Positions 13,929 to 13,974 of a stretch of DNA of 13,974 nt are shown here, one piece after another. The translations under genes were made by a program, and so were the position numbers. Each line of letters begins with the position of its first letter. Position 1 is the stretch's first letter. Origin of the DNA: JAAYDS01 sp039680625 (GTDB lineage: Bacteria > Chloroflexota > Anaerolineae > UBA1429); the NCBI GenBank assembly GCA_039680625.1, contig JBDKSN010000139.1, positions 1-13,974 on the forward strand, given 5' to 3'. The notes below the pieces were generated by a model. That model was not told the DNA's origin, did no database searches, and was given only the letters and a program-made list of their open reading frames with translations.

Positions 13929-13973
13929 TCAGCGAGACAGGGTAGGTTCCAGGGTCTCAAAGATGTCCTCAGT
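13929..13973 (-). CDS. C-terminal fragment of an IS-encoded protein (right copy)
   Basis: This is the mirror copy of the fragment at 2-46: fourteen residues ending in PTLSR and a TGA, then 78 nt to the IS terminus. It is cut by the window edge. The identity of the whole protein cannot be judged from the fragment. Confidence 0.4.
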   Translation of the reverse strand, partial: TEDIFETLEPTLSR

Positions 13974-13974
13974 G

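Larger units (their letters stand above)
13851..13974 (-). mobile_element. Inner end of an insertion sequence, right copy (IS21-like)
   Basis: This is the perfect reverse complement of bases 1-124. The terminus begins TGTGTCAACT at 13851 and the element continues off the right edge. The two copies therefore face each other with the same end inward. The TTGACA hexamer (13858-13853, minus strand) points towards the GH2 gene, but 17 bp further on there is no plausible -10. Confidence 0.75.

Noticed and set aside
1..13974. A 14-kb composite transposon or transposon with 124-bp terminal inverted repeats
   Set aside because: The interior carries the infC-rpmI-rplT operon and ordinary metabolic genes with their own promoters, and the repeats contain the end of an IS gene directed to the outside. 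Inverted IS copies and an assembly break explain the ends better.

Overview
The window is a GC-rich bacterial chromosomal segment that starts and stops inside two inverted copies of the same insertion sequence. The organism is most likely from Chloroflexota, perhaps Anaerolineae. That is an inference from the high GC, a Reg_prop double-propeller lipoprotein, a short cytosolic GH2 enzyme and an infC-rpmI-rplT operon among metabolic genes; no rRNA or tRNA is present to confirm it.

Layout. Positions 1-124 and 13851-13974 are perfect inverted copies of one IS end (IS21-like by its TG...CA terminus and repeated 17-bp motif), each carrying the last codons of an IS gene. Next comes a forward pair 1 nt apart: a YghO-like acetyltransferase (204-1358) and a zinc-dependent MDR alcohol dehydrogenase (1360-2409), ended by a hairpin. 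A DUF6508 gene (2912-2496, minus) faces them. Divergent from it is an M24 metallopeptidase (3106-4413), which shares a strong bidirectional terminator at 4436-4465 with the gene arriving from the right.

The minus-strand block 9544 to 4480 starts from a near-consensus sigma70-type promoter at 9612-9584. In transcription order it encodes an Asp-box beta-propeller protein, an Eis-like GNAT acetyltransferase, a pyruvate-kinase-C-terminal-domain protein (COG1751 type), a MazG-type nucleotide pyrophosphohydrolase and, after a 135-nt gap, a 14-blade Reg_prop lipoprotein. Overlaps and short gaps indicate that at least the first four form an operon.

Forward again: an alpha/beta hydrolase (9704-10495), then the infC-rpmI-rplT translation operon (10640-11846) with a clear promoter and a strong terminator. 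infC appears to start at a non-canonical AUC codon. Last, a GH2 glycoside hydrolase (13731-11914, minus) converges on rplT over the bidirectional terminator.

I found no CRISPR array, tRNA, phage module or recognisable defence system, and nothing that I would call a new multi-gene system. The observations most worth follow-up are the AUC start of infC with a leader that could fold back beside its ribosome-binding site, the orphan 14-blade sensor-type propeller, the likely operator hairpin in front of the DUF6508 gene, and the IS-bounded ends.
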